From: Isoperla grammatica
Taxonomy: Eukaryota; Arthropoda; Insecta; Plecoptera; Perlodidae
Assembly: GCA_945910005.1 (NCBI GenBank)
Contig: OX246741.1
Coordinates: 13,344,890-13,408,889, forward strand
Direction: 5' to 3'
DNA length: 64,000 nucleotides
In this document: piece by piece, positions 1 through 10,575 of the stretch
How the letters are laid out: each line of letters opens with the position of its first letter
Numbering within the stretch: the stretch's first letter is position 1
Program-made: the position numbers and the translations under genes
Notes under the pieces: model-generated
Database searches by the model: none
Seen by the model: only the letters and a program-made list of their open reading frames with translations
What the model was told of the DNA's origin: nothing

Positions 1-523
1 GACAATCGCGCCACGCGGTCTGTTTCAACGGACCTCTCCGCGGATTTTCCAGTACCTGATTGTTGTTGCCAGTGGAATGTTCCCTGACAATGCCTGCCAA
101 CAAACACGCTAATATTTCGCTAAAATACCGGAGGCAGACCACGAGTTGCAATGCAACTAGATTTAGGTTGGTATTTGTCATATACGTCACTTTACTGTTA
201 CATGATCTAAAAGGACCTAACCTTGCAAGATAAGTCGGGGCACCCTTAACCCCTTTTTTAGAGGGTAACAATATCTTTCTCTCTGTCGTTTCTAAACAAT
301 TTTCCCACAACTAATTTCTGACCTGCCTCAGGTGATTGATTGCCCGGCGTAGTAGCATCATCCCAGAAATCTAATCAAATTTTAACTTTACTAATATAAA
401 AGGTACATAACAGAAATGGGTTAATTCAAAATTGATTTGACAGATATGAAACCAATAGACTTTCAATTATCTTTCAAACTAATTTTCTAACCCCTGTAAA
501 TCCCCCCTTCCGCTCCAACCCTA

Positions 524-542
524 CCCCCCCCCCTCCCCCCCC
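524..542. repeat. Poly-C tract
   Basis: Ten C, one T, then eight more C, inside a longer C/T-rich stretch (about 500-560). It is one of more than a dozen G- or C-homopolymer tracts in the window and has G-quadruplex potential on the minus strand. Confidence 0.8.
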
Positions 543-1317
543 TTCCCATTTCCTTCCTCAACGCTCTACGCGACCTTAAAGAGGAAAACGAAAACGTTTT
601 CTTCGAGACGAAATCGACTAAATATTGATACAAATTATAAACTTTTACTTTCCCCGAGAGTCTGCTGAAAAGCGTGCTCGCTTTTCGCTCTCTTTCAATT
701 TCACTTACCAAGAATAAGTTTGCGAAAAATACCGCCCTAGTTCCTTCCTTCCTTCCACACGTGAGTAGGACGACAAGTGGAAAATGAACACAATCGTTTT
801 CAGTTGTGAACTGGTCATGTTTAAAATGTTAATAGAAACAGAAATAAATATAGCACATTTCTCACACTATTAGCAGTTCTTGTGCTTTGGTGTCTGAACG
901 GTTTTTATCGGGCACCCAAAATACACTTTGTTTTAAATAAAACTCAATTATGCAACTCATTGAAAAAAAGTAATGGATCATTGGCAGAGAAATACTTGGG
1001 AAAATATGCGTTTTAAATTTTGAAATAAAAAATTCTTAACTAATATGTACATTAGGTGCATGAGTTTATCTAGCAGTATATCTGCTGTATATGATATATG
1101 TACATGATATATTGTATATGAGTTTATCTACTGAAAGGAATAATTTAACCAGATTTTTAAGAAAAACATTGAATTTATTGCACTGATAGTATCAATTTGA
1201 CTTTGAATTAGATGTTGGCATTGTAGTATAATAATTTCCTTCTATAAGATACATTGACAAGTTTGATGCAACAAATGTGTTCGTTAATTTCTACATAAAC
1301 GTACATATTTTTCAGAA

Positions 1318-1369
1318 CATAATTAAAGCTAGGATTTCGGGGGGGGGGCTCCAGACCCCCCCCCCCCAG
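1318..1369. repeat. G-tract/C-tract hairpin, copy 1 of a dispersed repeat
   Basis: Ten G (1339-1348), a short spacer and twelve C (1356-1367) make a self-complementary G/C hairpin. The sequence leading in, TTAAAGCTAGGATTT, matches 3130-3144 (TTAAAGCTGGGACTT) with two substitutions, and a CTCCA follows the G-tract in both. The tract is therefore part of a dispersed repeat and not an isolated homopolymer. Confidence 0.6.
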
Positions 1370-1677
1370 GCTAAATAAGCCACTGCAGACAGTATAGAAC
1401 ACACAGTGCGGTCTTTTATTAATACTCAATAACATTCAATCCCACCATTCTTCACGGACACAGGTAATAATAATAATAACTTGTCCATGCCACATGATGC
1501 GGAGCTACGAAATGGCCGCGTTATGCCAAGTCTTCTATCCATGCTATATATCATGAGAAGTAAACAAGTAGTCGCTACGCCACGGGAATCTGCTTTACCG
1601 CGCGGAAGTAGTAGAGTGGGTCTCAGCGGGACCAGGGCCGCGCGCCCGGGCTCGTGCGCGCAGTGGGGTATACAAGA

Positions 1678-1690
1678 GGGGGGGGGGGGG
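1678..1690. repeat. Poly-G tract (13 G)
   Basis: An uninterrupted run of 13 G at the end of a GC-richer patch. The open frame crossing it (1481-1723) has no recognisable domain. Confidence 0.8.
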
Positions 1691-2256
1691 CTCTACAATG
1701 ACTGTCTGCAAATATGTGCATAAACAGTGGGCAAGACTATGCTAGTCAATTTTTTTTTTTTTTAAAGAGAAACACAATTTATTAAATTATAAAGAAGCAG
1801 GATTACATACATTCTTCACAAAATTTCCCAATTGGATAACTTTTAACATTTTAACATAAAATTAAGACAAAAGCATAAAGATTAGGCAATTCGAAAAGAC
1901 AATACATATATTATACAATGAGGAAAAAAGTTGGAAAAAAACCTCTTCGGAAAAAAAACTCTTCGCATGTAGTACATCGACCTACGCTGCAGAACCTCCG
2001 ACTTACTTAGGTTAAAAATGCTTTAAAATAATTTAGTATTATCCAAAGTAAACCGAAATATGTCCCCATCTCGCAAGAATGTCATGTTAATTCTTGTGAT
2101 TGTATCTTTGTTCGAATAAATATTGTCGTTTTCCAAATTACCTCATTAGACTTTTTTAGTATGTCGTTGCAACCCACATTTCACAATTAAAGAAGGTATA
2201 ACAATTGAAACACGGAAATAATATATAATAATGGAATGGGGGAGCATTAATTGTAA

Positions 2257-2448
2257 AGGCTGGTCCACACAGATTTTTTAAGCATAAGATTTAAGGTTTT
2301 AAGACGTTGTTGCCAAGAACAACAATGAAAACAATCTCTTAAAACTAAAACTTTGTGTGAACGCCAGTACGTGTTTCCTATGATCCAACTTTACGACTAC
2401 GCGTTAAACCTTAAATCTTATGCTTACAAAATCTGTGTGGACCAGCCC
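2257..2448. mobile_element. PIF/Harbinger-like MITE, 192 bp
   Basis: The ends are inverted repeats of about 40 bp: GGCTGGTCCACACAGATTTT at 2258 and its near-perfect complement ending at 2447. The match continues inward through AAGCATAAGATTTAAGG on both sides. The element is flanked by TAA at 2254-2256 and 2449-2451. A 3-bp TWA duplication with TIRs starting GGGC/AGGC is typical of PIF/Harbinger non-autonomous elements. It has no coding capacity. Confidence 0.8.
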
Positions 2449-2862
2449 TAAGAAAGAGCTTGGATCACAAATGTCAGTTGAGTTCCAAACCTAGATCTAG
2501 TATTTAAATTATGACTTAGTGAACTCTTTCAAAGCTGACAGCATGGAGTTTTATGTTTTAATTTTTTAGGCTGGTTAAACCACAATGGATTCATAAAATT
2601 AATGTTCGATGACCTTCGTCTGAATGTTTGAGGGTCAACGTTTCTGAAGGCGGAAACGGACCCAACCAGACATGGTTACATTATACTTATGACTTATTGT
2701 GGGAGATTCGTGTTAACTATTGTAGTAAACTGTTAGGAGTCCTAGGCCACGTATTCATTCCTTGTGAATAATGAATGTTTCGTTTTACTGTGTAGAGATA
2801 GGGATGCTCAGAACGTAGACAGATACATAGTTCGAAGTAGTGGGATTATAGAAACCAGCTCT

Positions 2863-2945
2863 ACGAGAGGGTTGGGGGAAAAGAACCCCCCCCCCCCCCC
2901 CCTCCCCCAAATAACGCCGCAGGAAAATTTTGCAAGATCGTTTTG
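2863..2945. mobile_element. Fragment related to the hAT MITE core, with 17-C tract
   Basis: This segment (GGTTGGGGG, then a C-run, then AAATAACGCCGCAGG and AAAATTTT) parallels the interior of the hAT MITE at about 8007-8070 (GGTTGGGGGGCGGAGCCCCCC, then AATAGCGCCGCAGGCGAAAATTTT). The C tract here (2886-2902) is much longer than its counterpart, so the homopolymer may have expanded from the element's G/C core. No terminal repeats are visible, so this is a decayed fragment. Confidence 0.5.
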
Positions 2946-3128
2946 TCTGCTGATTGGGAGAATTTAATCAGATTCACTTAGGAAATAATTCATTGGTATT
3001 TGATTTTTTATACACCACGCGCCAAATACAATTATTTATTACTTCACAAATATAATATTATAATAAATACAAAAAAAGGATTATGACAGTTACCTTTAAT
3101 ATTTACGATACATTCGTTGTATCCGGTG

Positions 3129-3178
3129 ATTAAAGCTGGGACTTGGGGGGGGGGGGGGGGGGGGGCCTCCAATTCCAG
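3129..3178. repeat. Poly-G tract (21 G), copy 2 of the dispersed G-tract repeat
   Basis: Twenty-one G (3145-3165) are preceded by TTAAAGCTGGGACTT and followed by CCTCCA, matching the arrangement at 1318-1353. The C-rich second half of copy 1 is absent here. Confidence 0.65.
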
Positions 3179-5150
3179 TGGTAATGCAGAAGAACTTTTA
3201 CGACAATTTTACTTTCCAATTGGTTGTGAGTAATTTCACAGGTGGAAGTAATCCTTTTCAAGACGGTCTTCACATACAAAAATGATGTGCAAGTATTATA
3301 CTGAACGTTATTACTGCGACTCCTTGACGTGGATCCCAATTGGGCTCGTCTTGACTAATGAAAAAAAAAACTACACCCAAAAACACTTCTCAAAGGTAGC
3401 TGGAGCTCCGAAGAAATCCAATTGTCTTGAGTGAAGATTTAATAACAGCGTTACACCCTTCATTACCAGCGAGTTTGTCTTCAGAGTTGAGGCCTGGCGC
3501 CCTTAACGCCACATTAATTAGAATAACATCTATTAATTGTTGTTGAAACTTTCATTGCGCTCGGAGTAAGACAAAGAAATAAGCGTGTGCAGCATGGAAA
3601 GAAGTGCTTGAGGGGGGGGGGGGGGAGAGGGGGGGGAGACCGCAGAAATAAAGTTATTAAAGTAATAAATCAAAATGAACATATTAAAACGTCACAGTGA
3701 TAACGTATCAAGTGAAAACACCGCCACACAGAATGGAAGGAAAGAAGATTATATAACGACTGAAAAAATAAAGAGAATCACGTGAAAAGAGACAGAGAGA
3801 GGGAGAGAGTAAAAAAGAAGAAGAAGATAAGTTGGAGAAATTAAACTTTCTTTAACGTCCACGAGATAAAAATAAAACAGTATTGTAGGCTATAAACTTA
3901 ACACGAACAATAAATAGTTAATTTCTCATTAAAACTCTAAAAAGTTGTTGTTAACAAAAAAAAACTGTTGGCAACACGACCTGAAAATGATAGGAGAAAC
4001 TATATTCTTATTCGATTTATATAAAACCTAGATACACTATAGTCGAATCAACAACTTTGAATGGTAGGATGTTAAATTCTCTGATACCAGAGTAAAAAAA
4101 CAAATTTTATAGCAATCTTCTTATAAAACACATTTTTGCTAAACTTGACTATAATGATTATGTGCGAGAGTGGCCACGACAAGTGAGTTTCCTTACGATA
4201 CTTCCATCAGTAATAATAACAAACCAAATCTTAAGAACTTCTACCAGACCCCCATCTGAACCATGGTAACGATGATCTACCAATCACGTGACATTTTTGC
4301 ACCCTGTATGGGCGGCCGTCATGTGCATTATATGTAATGAACACACCCTATATTCCAGCAATTACAACATGACCAATTAATTACATTACTAGGTATAATG
4401 AGTGGATTCTGTGTTACTCCTAGACAACAAAACAGCTAAATCTCATTATTCCCAGTCACTACCCCGATACAGAAACATTAATTAAACCCGCGAGCTTTTT
4501 GTTCGATGTCGTCGGTTCTTTGAAAGGAATAACTGTCCGGTAAAAATGTCGTGTCACTGATAAAGTATGCTACCACATACCGGTAAGAGTAACTTGTATT
4601 CAATAGAAGCTTTTTGCATTCATGCAAATTAAATAATGTATTATTTAGTGTGCATGAAACATTTTACTGTATCGATTTGAAATCTATGGGCTTGCGTTGG
4701 TCTTACTGATTTGACAATTATTGTTCTTCCACAAAATGAGTTCACAAATTAAAAACCTAGTTTCAATGTTCTTTCGCTGCGAATTTTTTCGTTTGGTTTG
4801 TAAGAATGCAGTGCCTACCTTGTAGGTAGGCCAACCTACCAAAGTCCTATAATATAGCAAACCACATCAAGATGTCATGTCAGATAATCAGATACTACAA
4901 ATTAGTAAATGTTTACACAAGCAGTAAGTATTTATTGCTTGACAGGTACAAATACAAAAAATACACATTGATAATTTACTATCTGGTTGTAAATCTATAG
5001 ACTTTGACTGTTATTGCGATTGTATCATTATTAATTGTTATTAACGTGGAGAAAACATAACTGAGCTATCAATTGTTTGTTTCGTTCCAACTTTTCAATC
5101 AACGTTATCGGATTTGGAAAGTTCTTTTCAAGAAAAATGTATTATATTTA
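3170..5150. other. Non-coding DNA, no gene seen
   Basis: AT-rich sequence with a G-rich tract at 3612-3638, a purine-rich (GA)n-like stretch near 3790-3830, a palindromic E-box TCACGTGA at 4284-4291 and a small inverted-repeat patch (CCTACC/GGTAGG, 4814-4840). Nothing resembles an exon. Confidence 0.5.
3612..3638. repeat. G-rich tract
   Basis: Fourteen G, then GAGA-like interruption, then eight more G. Potential G-quadruplex on the plus strand. Confidence 0.75.
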
Positions 5151-5159
5151 AATTGCATT

Positions 5160-5300
5160 CACACTTGTAGGTTCGATCCCCACTATCGAGAATCCAGGCA
5201 GAAGTTTTCTCTAGCTTTTCCTCAGTCTCAATGGGAATGCTGGGATTACGTCCTACGAATAAACATCTCTGGCACATTCCTTCGCCACTATTCCACTATG
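5160..5300 (+). mobile_element. Degraded tRNA-derived SINE fragment
   Basis: A B-box-like GGTTCGATCCC (about 5170) is followed by AAGTTTTCTCTAGCTTTTCCTCAG and then GGGAATGCTGGGATT (split here for length). This is the same order as the SINE copies at 49.3 and 56.2 kb: B box, GGTTTTTCCGAGGTTTTCCTCA, then GCGAATGCTGGG. The A-box end and the 3' tail are not recognisable. The relic ends a few bases before the 86-bp array. Confidence 0.55.
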
Positions 5301-5308
5301 CGTCTTTA

Positions 5309-6080
5309 ACACTGTCAAGAGAAAGCGCTGCTAGCTGTGGGCCTCCACCTCCCGTCTTCCGATTGGCTACACCACGAGCGCACGTAGTGTTCATGACTGT
5401 CAAGAGATAGCGCTACTAGTCAGTGGGCCTCCATCTCCCGTCTTCTGATTGGCTACACCACGAGCGCACGTAGTGTTCATGACTGTCAAGAGATAGCGCT
5501 GCTAGTCAGTGGGCCTCCACCTCCCGTCTTCCGATTGGCTACACCACGAGCGCACGTAGTGCTTATGACTGTCAAGAGATAGCGCTGCAAGACTATAGGC
5601 CAGACCTTCCGTCTTCCGATTGGCTACACCACGAGCGCACGTAATATTCAAGACTGTCAAGAGATAGCGCTACTAGTCAGTGGGCCTCCACCTCCCGTCT
5701 TCCGATTGGCTACACCACGAGCGCACGTATCGTTCATGACTGTCAAGAGATAGCGCTGCTAGTCAGTGGGCCTCCACCTCCCGCCTTCCGATTGGCTACA
5801 CCACGAGCGCACGTAATGTTCATGACTGTCAAGAGATAGCGCTGCTAGTCAGTGGGCCTGCACCTCCCGTCTTCCGATTGGCTACACCACGAGCGCACGT
5901 AGTGTTCATGACTGTCAAGAGATAGCGCTACTAGTCAGTAGGCCTCCACCTCCCGTCTTCTGATTGGCTACACTATTAGCGCACGTAATGCTCATGACTG
6001 TCAAGAGATAGCGCTGCTAGTCTGTGGGCAGACCTCCCGTCTTCCGATTGGCTACACGACGAGCGCGCGTAATGGTCACC
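5309..6080. repeat. 86-bp minisatellite array, nine copies
   Basis: The unit begins GACTGTCAAGAGATAGCGCT and recurs at 5395, 5481, 5567, 5652, 5738, 5824, 5910 and 5996, with a first copy at 5309. Spacing is 86 bp except for one 85-bp unit. Each unit contains GATTGGCTAC, the complement of GTAGCCAATC, a good NF-Y (CCAAT-box) core match, in all nine copies, followed in seven of the nine by ACCACGAGCG and then by a GCGC-CGTA segment. The units differ at scattered positions; copies 1 and 9 and the unit at 5567 are the most diverged. There is no spacer diversity of CRISPR type. Confidence 0.9.
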
Positions 6081-6169
6081 GCCGGATATTGCAATTACCG
6101 CCTGTTTGCATTTAACACGTGTTGGTAGGCGGCTCCTAACTCATATCTCGCTCCAATCATTCAATGGCG

Positions 6170-6223
6170 CGTCTACGTGATGCAGCACGTAATTAGGCTA
6201 CGTGATGCGGTACGTAATTAGGC
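6170..6223. repeat. 26-bp tandem duplication
   Basis: CTACGTGATGCAGCACGTAA at 6172 is repeated at 6198 as CTACGTGATGCGGTACGTAA, and both are followed by TTAGG. It lies about 90 bp past the 86-bp array. Confidence 0.75.
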
Positions 6224-7942
6224 CCGGCTTGCTTGCTTGCTACCTCGCGTGGGAGGATCAAACCATCACCTGGGCAATACTACTGCAGGTCTATGTTTTT
6301 TGTTTTCGATGTGTTTTTCATCCCAACAAATTGCGACTCCCTGTTAGACGGATTAATACGCCATTCAGGTCCAGTTTCATTAAACTTTTAATGCCCGATT
6401 AGATTTTCTGCAAACAAAGATGGCGACATCCATGCATTTTGAATGTAATGTTTCTTGAAACCAAAGCCGAGCTTAACAAAGTTGGTGAATTCGGACCTAA
6501 GAAGAGGATTAGCTCAGTTTAGATATAAGCATATAAGCATTGGTCAAATACAACGTTTAGTAAAAAAAAAAAAAAACTGTTTTTTAGTGAAAGGGTTCCC
6601 ATTGTTGACAATGTGAAGTAATGGCGACAGTGTTAGTCTTGCACTTGAGCACAGTATTCACAGCATCCACATGCGTAAACAAACAGAGAGTGAACATGGA
6701 GGGGACCCCCCAATCCGTCCACCCAGTTCTCCCACATTCCGAACCCAGCGAGAATTGTCTCAGTCTCAAGAATAGTTTCCTTTACAAGATGTGATATAAT
6801 TTGACGGCCACAAATGTTTGGGCCGAAACTTCAATTTTTCCCGGGCCGCTTTTTGACCCCAGTGCATCCTGCATGTACTAATTTGGCAGGGTGGATATTT
6901 TCACGACCTAACAGAACGTAGGTTAGTTGTTTGGACGCACCCTGCAAATTAGTGAATGTTGTGAATTTTCGTTCGGGGTCCATTCAATCTAGAAAGTTTA
7001 TTTATTTCTAGTCTAGCAGGTTTCCTTCGTATTTTAACATAACTCTCGTAAAAATCCGATAATTCGTTTTTTTTCTACGACGACGAAATACGCTGCATTG
7101 AAACAAGTTGAGCGATGGCTATGTTTACAACTCCGATCAACCGAACTCAAGTTCATTATTGTCTCACCAGACTGCGTTCTAGAGCGCTGCGCGTTTCAAT
7201 ATAAAACTCACATTTTTTTCAGTGAAAACCCTCACTTTTACATCTCGAAACCCGTGATTAGTTAAGATGTACGGTAGCGAATGTCGACTCGTAATTAACA
7301 GGAGTAATGGGGTTCGATTTCCGATCGAGGCAATCTCTTTTTCAACAATATCACCTTAACTCCATGCTTAACCTTTAGGGTGTTCTCATAGCATAGGGTT
7401 TGGGTTTATTTTATTGTCCGTAAGCATTGAGATACACATATTTATAGGGGACAGATAATATACGCACCAGACGCAATTTGTTTACTTAGTTTCAAGTTTA
7501 ATAAAGCAAAAAGCTCAGGTCGTGAACAGATATTCAATATTCAAAGGTACCTGCGTGGAAATGACTTATTAACTTATAACCCGATACACATATTAAACCA
7601 ATGCGGCAAAAGTTGATTACGTTATTTTCTAATAATATCGCCACTAACGAGACCGTTATTTTCAATAATTTACAACTGAACGGCCATGTTTTACAATTAC
7701 ACCCCCCGTACACAGGCGGGGACGTTAACCCTTCACGGGATCCTTGGCTACATACAACGCCATTCCCACTCGTGGATTATTAAGCAGTTTTTAATTGACT
7801 TTTCCCTTTCCTCGATTCTAGCCGTGTGGATTAGAGATGGTTTACATGCGGATTGCAGATTTTACCATCAATTTTTTAAGGGCTCGTCCGAAAAACTGGA
7901 CAATGAAACCGTAAACACAAAGTTTAGTTCTTTGTTATAATC
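6224..7942. other. Non-coding DNA, no gene seen
   Basis: AT-rich sequence with a poly-A run near 6560. At 7308-7325 there is a tRNA T-arm-like GGTTCGATTTCC, but no A box or acceptor pairing, so at most a decayed SINE. Open frames near 7.6-7.9 kb show no recognisable product. Confidence 0.45.
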
Positions 7943-7950
7943 GGTAATAG

Positions 7951-8151
7951 CAGGGGCGCCGGGTTTTCCTAATTCCGAGGGGTGCTCAACTTCGCAGAAA
8001 AGGGACCAAGCACGGGGGTTGGGGGGCGGAGCCCCCCAATAATAGCGCCGCAGGCGAAAATTTTTAAACTCCGTTTTTAGATTGTTTGGTGCGTTCTAGA
8101 AAAAAAGTGGCTTGAATGCAATGCCAAAATAATGCATTTTAAATATATATG

Positions 8152-8188
<37 letters not shown>

Positions 8189-8403
8189 ATGCCAAAAAAA
8201 CATTAATTTAAATCACATTGATTGTATCCAAGATGAAAATAGGACATTATTGTTACATTTTTTTTTTAAATTGAGACCTCAAAACTCGGATATATATGCA
8301 TAAGTTTTCTTTTAGTTTGGATATTTGGAGGGGTGCTGCGCACCCCTCCTTACAATCCGATGGGTGCTTTAGCCCCTGAGCACCCACATAGTCGGCGCCC
8401 CTG
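7951..8403. mobile_element. hAT-superfamily MITE, 453 bp, with 8-bp target duplication
   Basis: The left end CAGGGGCGCCG (7951) is matched by CGGCGCCCCTG ending at 8403. The 8-bp sequence GGTAATAG lies directly outside both ends (7943-7950 and 8404-8411). CAGGG-type TIRs with 8-bp duplications are the hallmark of hAT transposons. Subterminal GGTGCTCA and TGAGCACC also pair. The interior holds a G/C-rich self-complementary core (GGGGGGCGGAGCCCCCC), a (TA)n run at about 8142-8185 and a second hairpin, GGAGGGGTGCTGCGCACCCC. No transposase is encoded, so it needs one in trans. The exact duplication suggests a fairly recent insertion. Confidence 0.9.
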
Positions 8404-8639
8404 GGTAATAGAGAGCTTTTATTAACTTTTTGGTTTCAACTTTTTAACCGGTGATGAGAGAATTTAAGCATTAAAAGTTTACAGTAGAGTAGAGCACTGG
8501 AGATTATGGTATAGTGTTAATGAAACGAGGCTCGTAATAAATGGTACAATGTACAATGACCCAATGTGCCCCACAAAAAGTCGATTTCTGTGATTCAGAA
8601 TACAGAAGCTCCAGTGGTTTGGGCTGTTTTTTTTATAGT

Positions 8640-8775
8640 TTGGAAATGGTATTGGTGTACGAATGGTGACTTTTGAGCCGTCATACCAATGAAGCAGATA
8701 ATAAATGGTATAATATCCTCACTGAAGATCAGTTTTTGTAACAGGGTGTGTCCACAATAAATACATATTACAAAT
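8640..8775 (-). repeat. Dispersed ACTGATTTTCAGTG family, copy a
   Basis: Contains CACTGAAGATCAGTTTTTGTAAC and, upstream, GGTGACTTTTGAGCCGTCAT, both shared with copy b at 10.45 kb; downstream is an ACAATAAATAC shared with both copies b and c. The first motif is self-complementary (ACTGA...TCAGT). Copies d and e, at 20.4 and 55.4 kb, share the core in the opposite orientation. The family type is unknown. Confidence 0.55.
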
Positions 8776-9685
8776 TTTCTGTCGGAAGCCAGGCAAAGTC
8801 TATGAATTTGTTAGTCGCACGTTTTCGTTGTCATAGCTCGGATATAATTCTTTTGTCGTTTAAATTAAAATAAATTAGGCTGCTAAGAAGCCAAAATGTT
8901 TTGCAAAACGGTTATACAATCAGAATATTACTTGGCGATGACCTTTTAATCGGTATAAGTGAAAGAAAAAGAAATACAATTACCACAAGCCAATCAAATA
9001 TGAATCAAAAGGGATTAAAACGCTGGGTTAAAGCCACGAACTTGATGTTTGATAGTTGAGTGTAGCAAGTGAACTATTTTATGACCACCCTGTGTCAACA
9101 CGAACGCGCAATAATTAGGGTGAAATGAAACTCGTGAGCAGAATTACATTTACATCAATCGGAAAACTATACTCAAATAGATCAAGTTAAAAAAAGCAAT
9201 TGAAACTTTAAATAACCTACACTATACAAGGGTCAGGAAAGCTAGTCGAGGAATTGATATATAAGTTACGAGGGCAAAGTAAATAGTTTTTTAGTGCGCT
9301 ACCCAATGTTTGATTAAGCACGTTAGTTTAGTTTAGTTTTCTCATGCACAACTGACTAGTACATTGGATGTGTTTACTCATGTCAAACATTATATTTCTA
9401 TTTTAATTAATACTGGTGGATATAAGTAGAGTCAAGTAAAATTTACGTTACGAAATAAAACAAAACTGTTCTACCCCTAAAAATGATGATTTTGGACGAG
9501 ACGTTGTGCCAGCATGCTAGTTATTAAATTTCGAGTCGCGAAATAACGCGATTTAGAGCTTTAACTACAAAATCCACGAAATATCCGTGTATTTGCGTAA
9601 TAAGACCGAAATAACGAAAACGTGTTAAATATTGGCCTAAAATAAGTAATTGGTGTAAGAAAAAACGCGCAGAACAATTTAAAAT
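8776..9685. other. Non-coding DNA, no gene seen
   Basis: AT-rich, with no repeat shared with other parts of the window that I could see and no plausible exon. Confidence 0.45.
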
Positions 9686-10451
9686 ACTAGGAAAACGCTC
9701 TGTTTGACGCGTTGATAAGCGAGCGCGTCAATATCTACGAAATTTCTGGCGAAAAGTTTTCAATGCTAATACGAACAACAATTAACAACAATTTAAGAAT
9801 GCGCATTGCAAAAATTGTTCTTATTTCTATGGCTATTATACTTTCCGACATTGTTGTATGCAGTGCAATGTGCGTTGCTAAGAATTTTCGTGGTCATGTT
9901 TTCAACACGGTCCGCCACCGTTACTAACACTTATTGACAGCAATAGAAATGTAATTTCTGCCTCTAATACGTATCGGATCGCGTTTACATTAGTATATTC
10001 GTGACCGGACAAAAATTTACTATCAGATAGCCACCTCACATTTTGCCGTTACTGCGTTTTTGAAAAATGTTTTCGAGTAACTTTCGTGTAACTTTGCCAA
10101 TACTCATAAGATCGCCATTACACTTACATATTCGTGACCGGAAAAATCTGAAGAAAAATCTGGCTATCTCACATTTTGCCGCCATTTTGTTTCAGAAAAA
10201 TATTTTGCAGTAACTATGGTGTAACTTTGTAACTTTTCGAACGATTTTGCCTCAAAACTATACACCTTCAATCCACATCGAGGCTTGTGGATGGTCCAAA
10301 TTTCAAATTGATCGGACTTTCCGTTCGACCGCTATCGACGGACATAAAAACAAAAAAAAACAAAAACAAAAAACAAACAAACAAACAAACAAAAAACAGA
10401 ACGAAGTGCCATAAGAGTCAAGTGGAAACGCTCGCTTCGCTCGCTTAATAA
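9686..10451 (-). mobile_element. Helitron-like non-autonomous element, copy 1
   Basis: Identity with the copy at 63,357 begins exactly at ACTAGG on the plus strand. Read on the minus strand, the element ends with a hairpin (stem TTGACGCG/CGCGTCAA, 12-nt loop), about 13 nt, then CTAG followed by host T. That is the Helitron 3' terminus layout: hairpin, short spacer, CTRR, T. The interior has two diverged direct repeats beginning GTGACCGG (about 10,001 and 10,134), each leading into CTCACATTTTGCCG. An (AAAC)n-type microsatellite (about 10,346-10,395) lies near the other end. The 5' end cannot be fixed from one complete copy; GCTCGCTTCGCTCGC near 10,432 probably marks it. No helicase is encoded. 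The alternative is an unclassified repeat. Confidence 0.6.
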
Positions 10452-10575
10452 GTAAACGGTGACTTTGGACCCGTCATAGCAACGTCGCACAGTATAAATT
10501 TTCTAAAATGTCTCCCACTGAAAATCAGTTCTTGTAACGAGTGAGTAGAGTAGACAATAAATACAGATTTATTGT
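10452..10575 (-). repeat. Dispersed ACTGATTTTCAGTG family, copy b
   Basis: GGTGACTTTGGACCCGTCAT, then CACTGAAAATCAGTTCTTGTAAC, then a GACAATAAATAC match copy a at 8.64 kb and, more weakly, copy c at 42.5 kb. It directly abuts the Helitron-like element, suggesting that element landed at or in the repeat. Confidence 0.55.

Larger units (their letters stand above)
1..2253. other. Non-coding AT-rich DNA, no gene seen
   Basis: I see no recognisable exon or RNA gene. The first 100 bases and about 1480-1680 are GC-richer than the rest but carry no convincing motif. The stretch contains the homopolymer tracts listed separately (524-542, 1339-1367, 1678-1690) and a run of 13 T near 1751. Short open frames here have no recognisable protein features. 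Confidence 0.5.

Noticed and set aside
5309..6080. CRISPR array
   Set aside because: The whole 86-bp unit is repeated with no unique spacers, in a eukaryotic context. The same applies to the 79-, 84- and 135-bp arrays.
7283..7331. tRNA-like GGTTCGATTTCC segment as a SINE copy
   Set aside because: Only a T-arm-like motif is visible; no A box, body or tail matches the SINEs here.
9712..9927. 71-codon frame conserved in both Helitron-like copies, with a hydrophobic stretch
   Set aside because: It starts with TTG, not ATG. Three of four base differences change residues, so similarity comes from the repeat itself and not from protein constraint.
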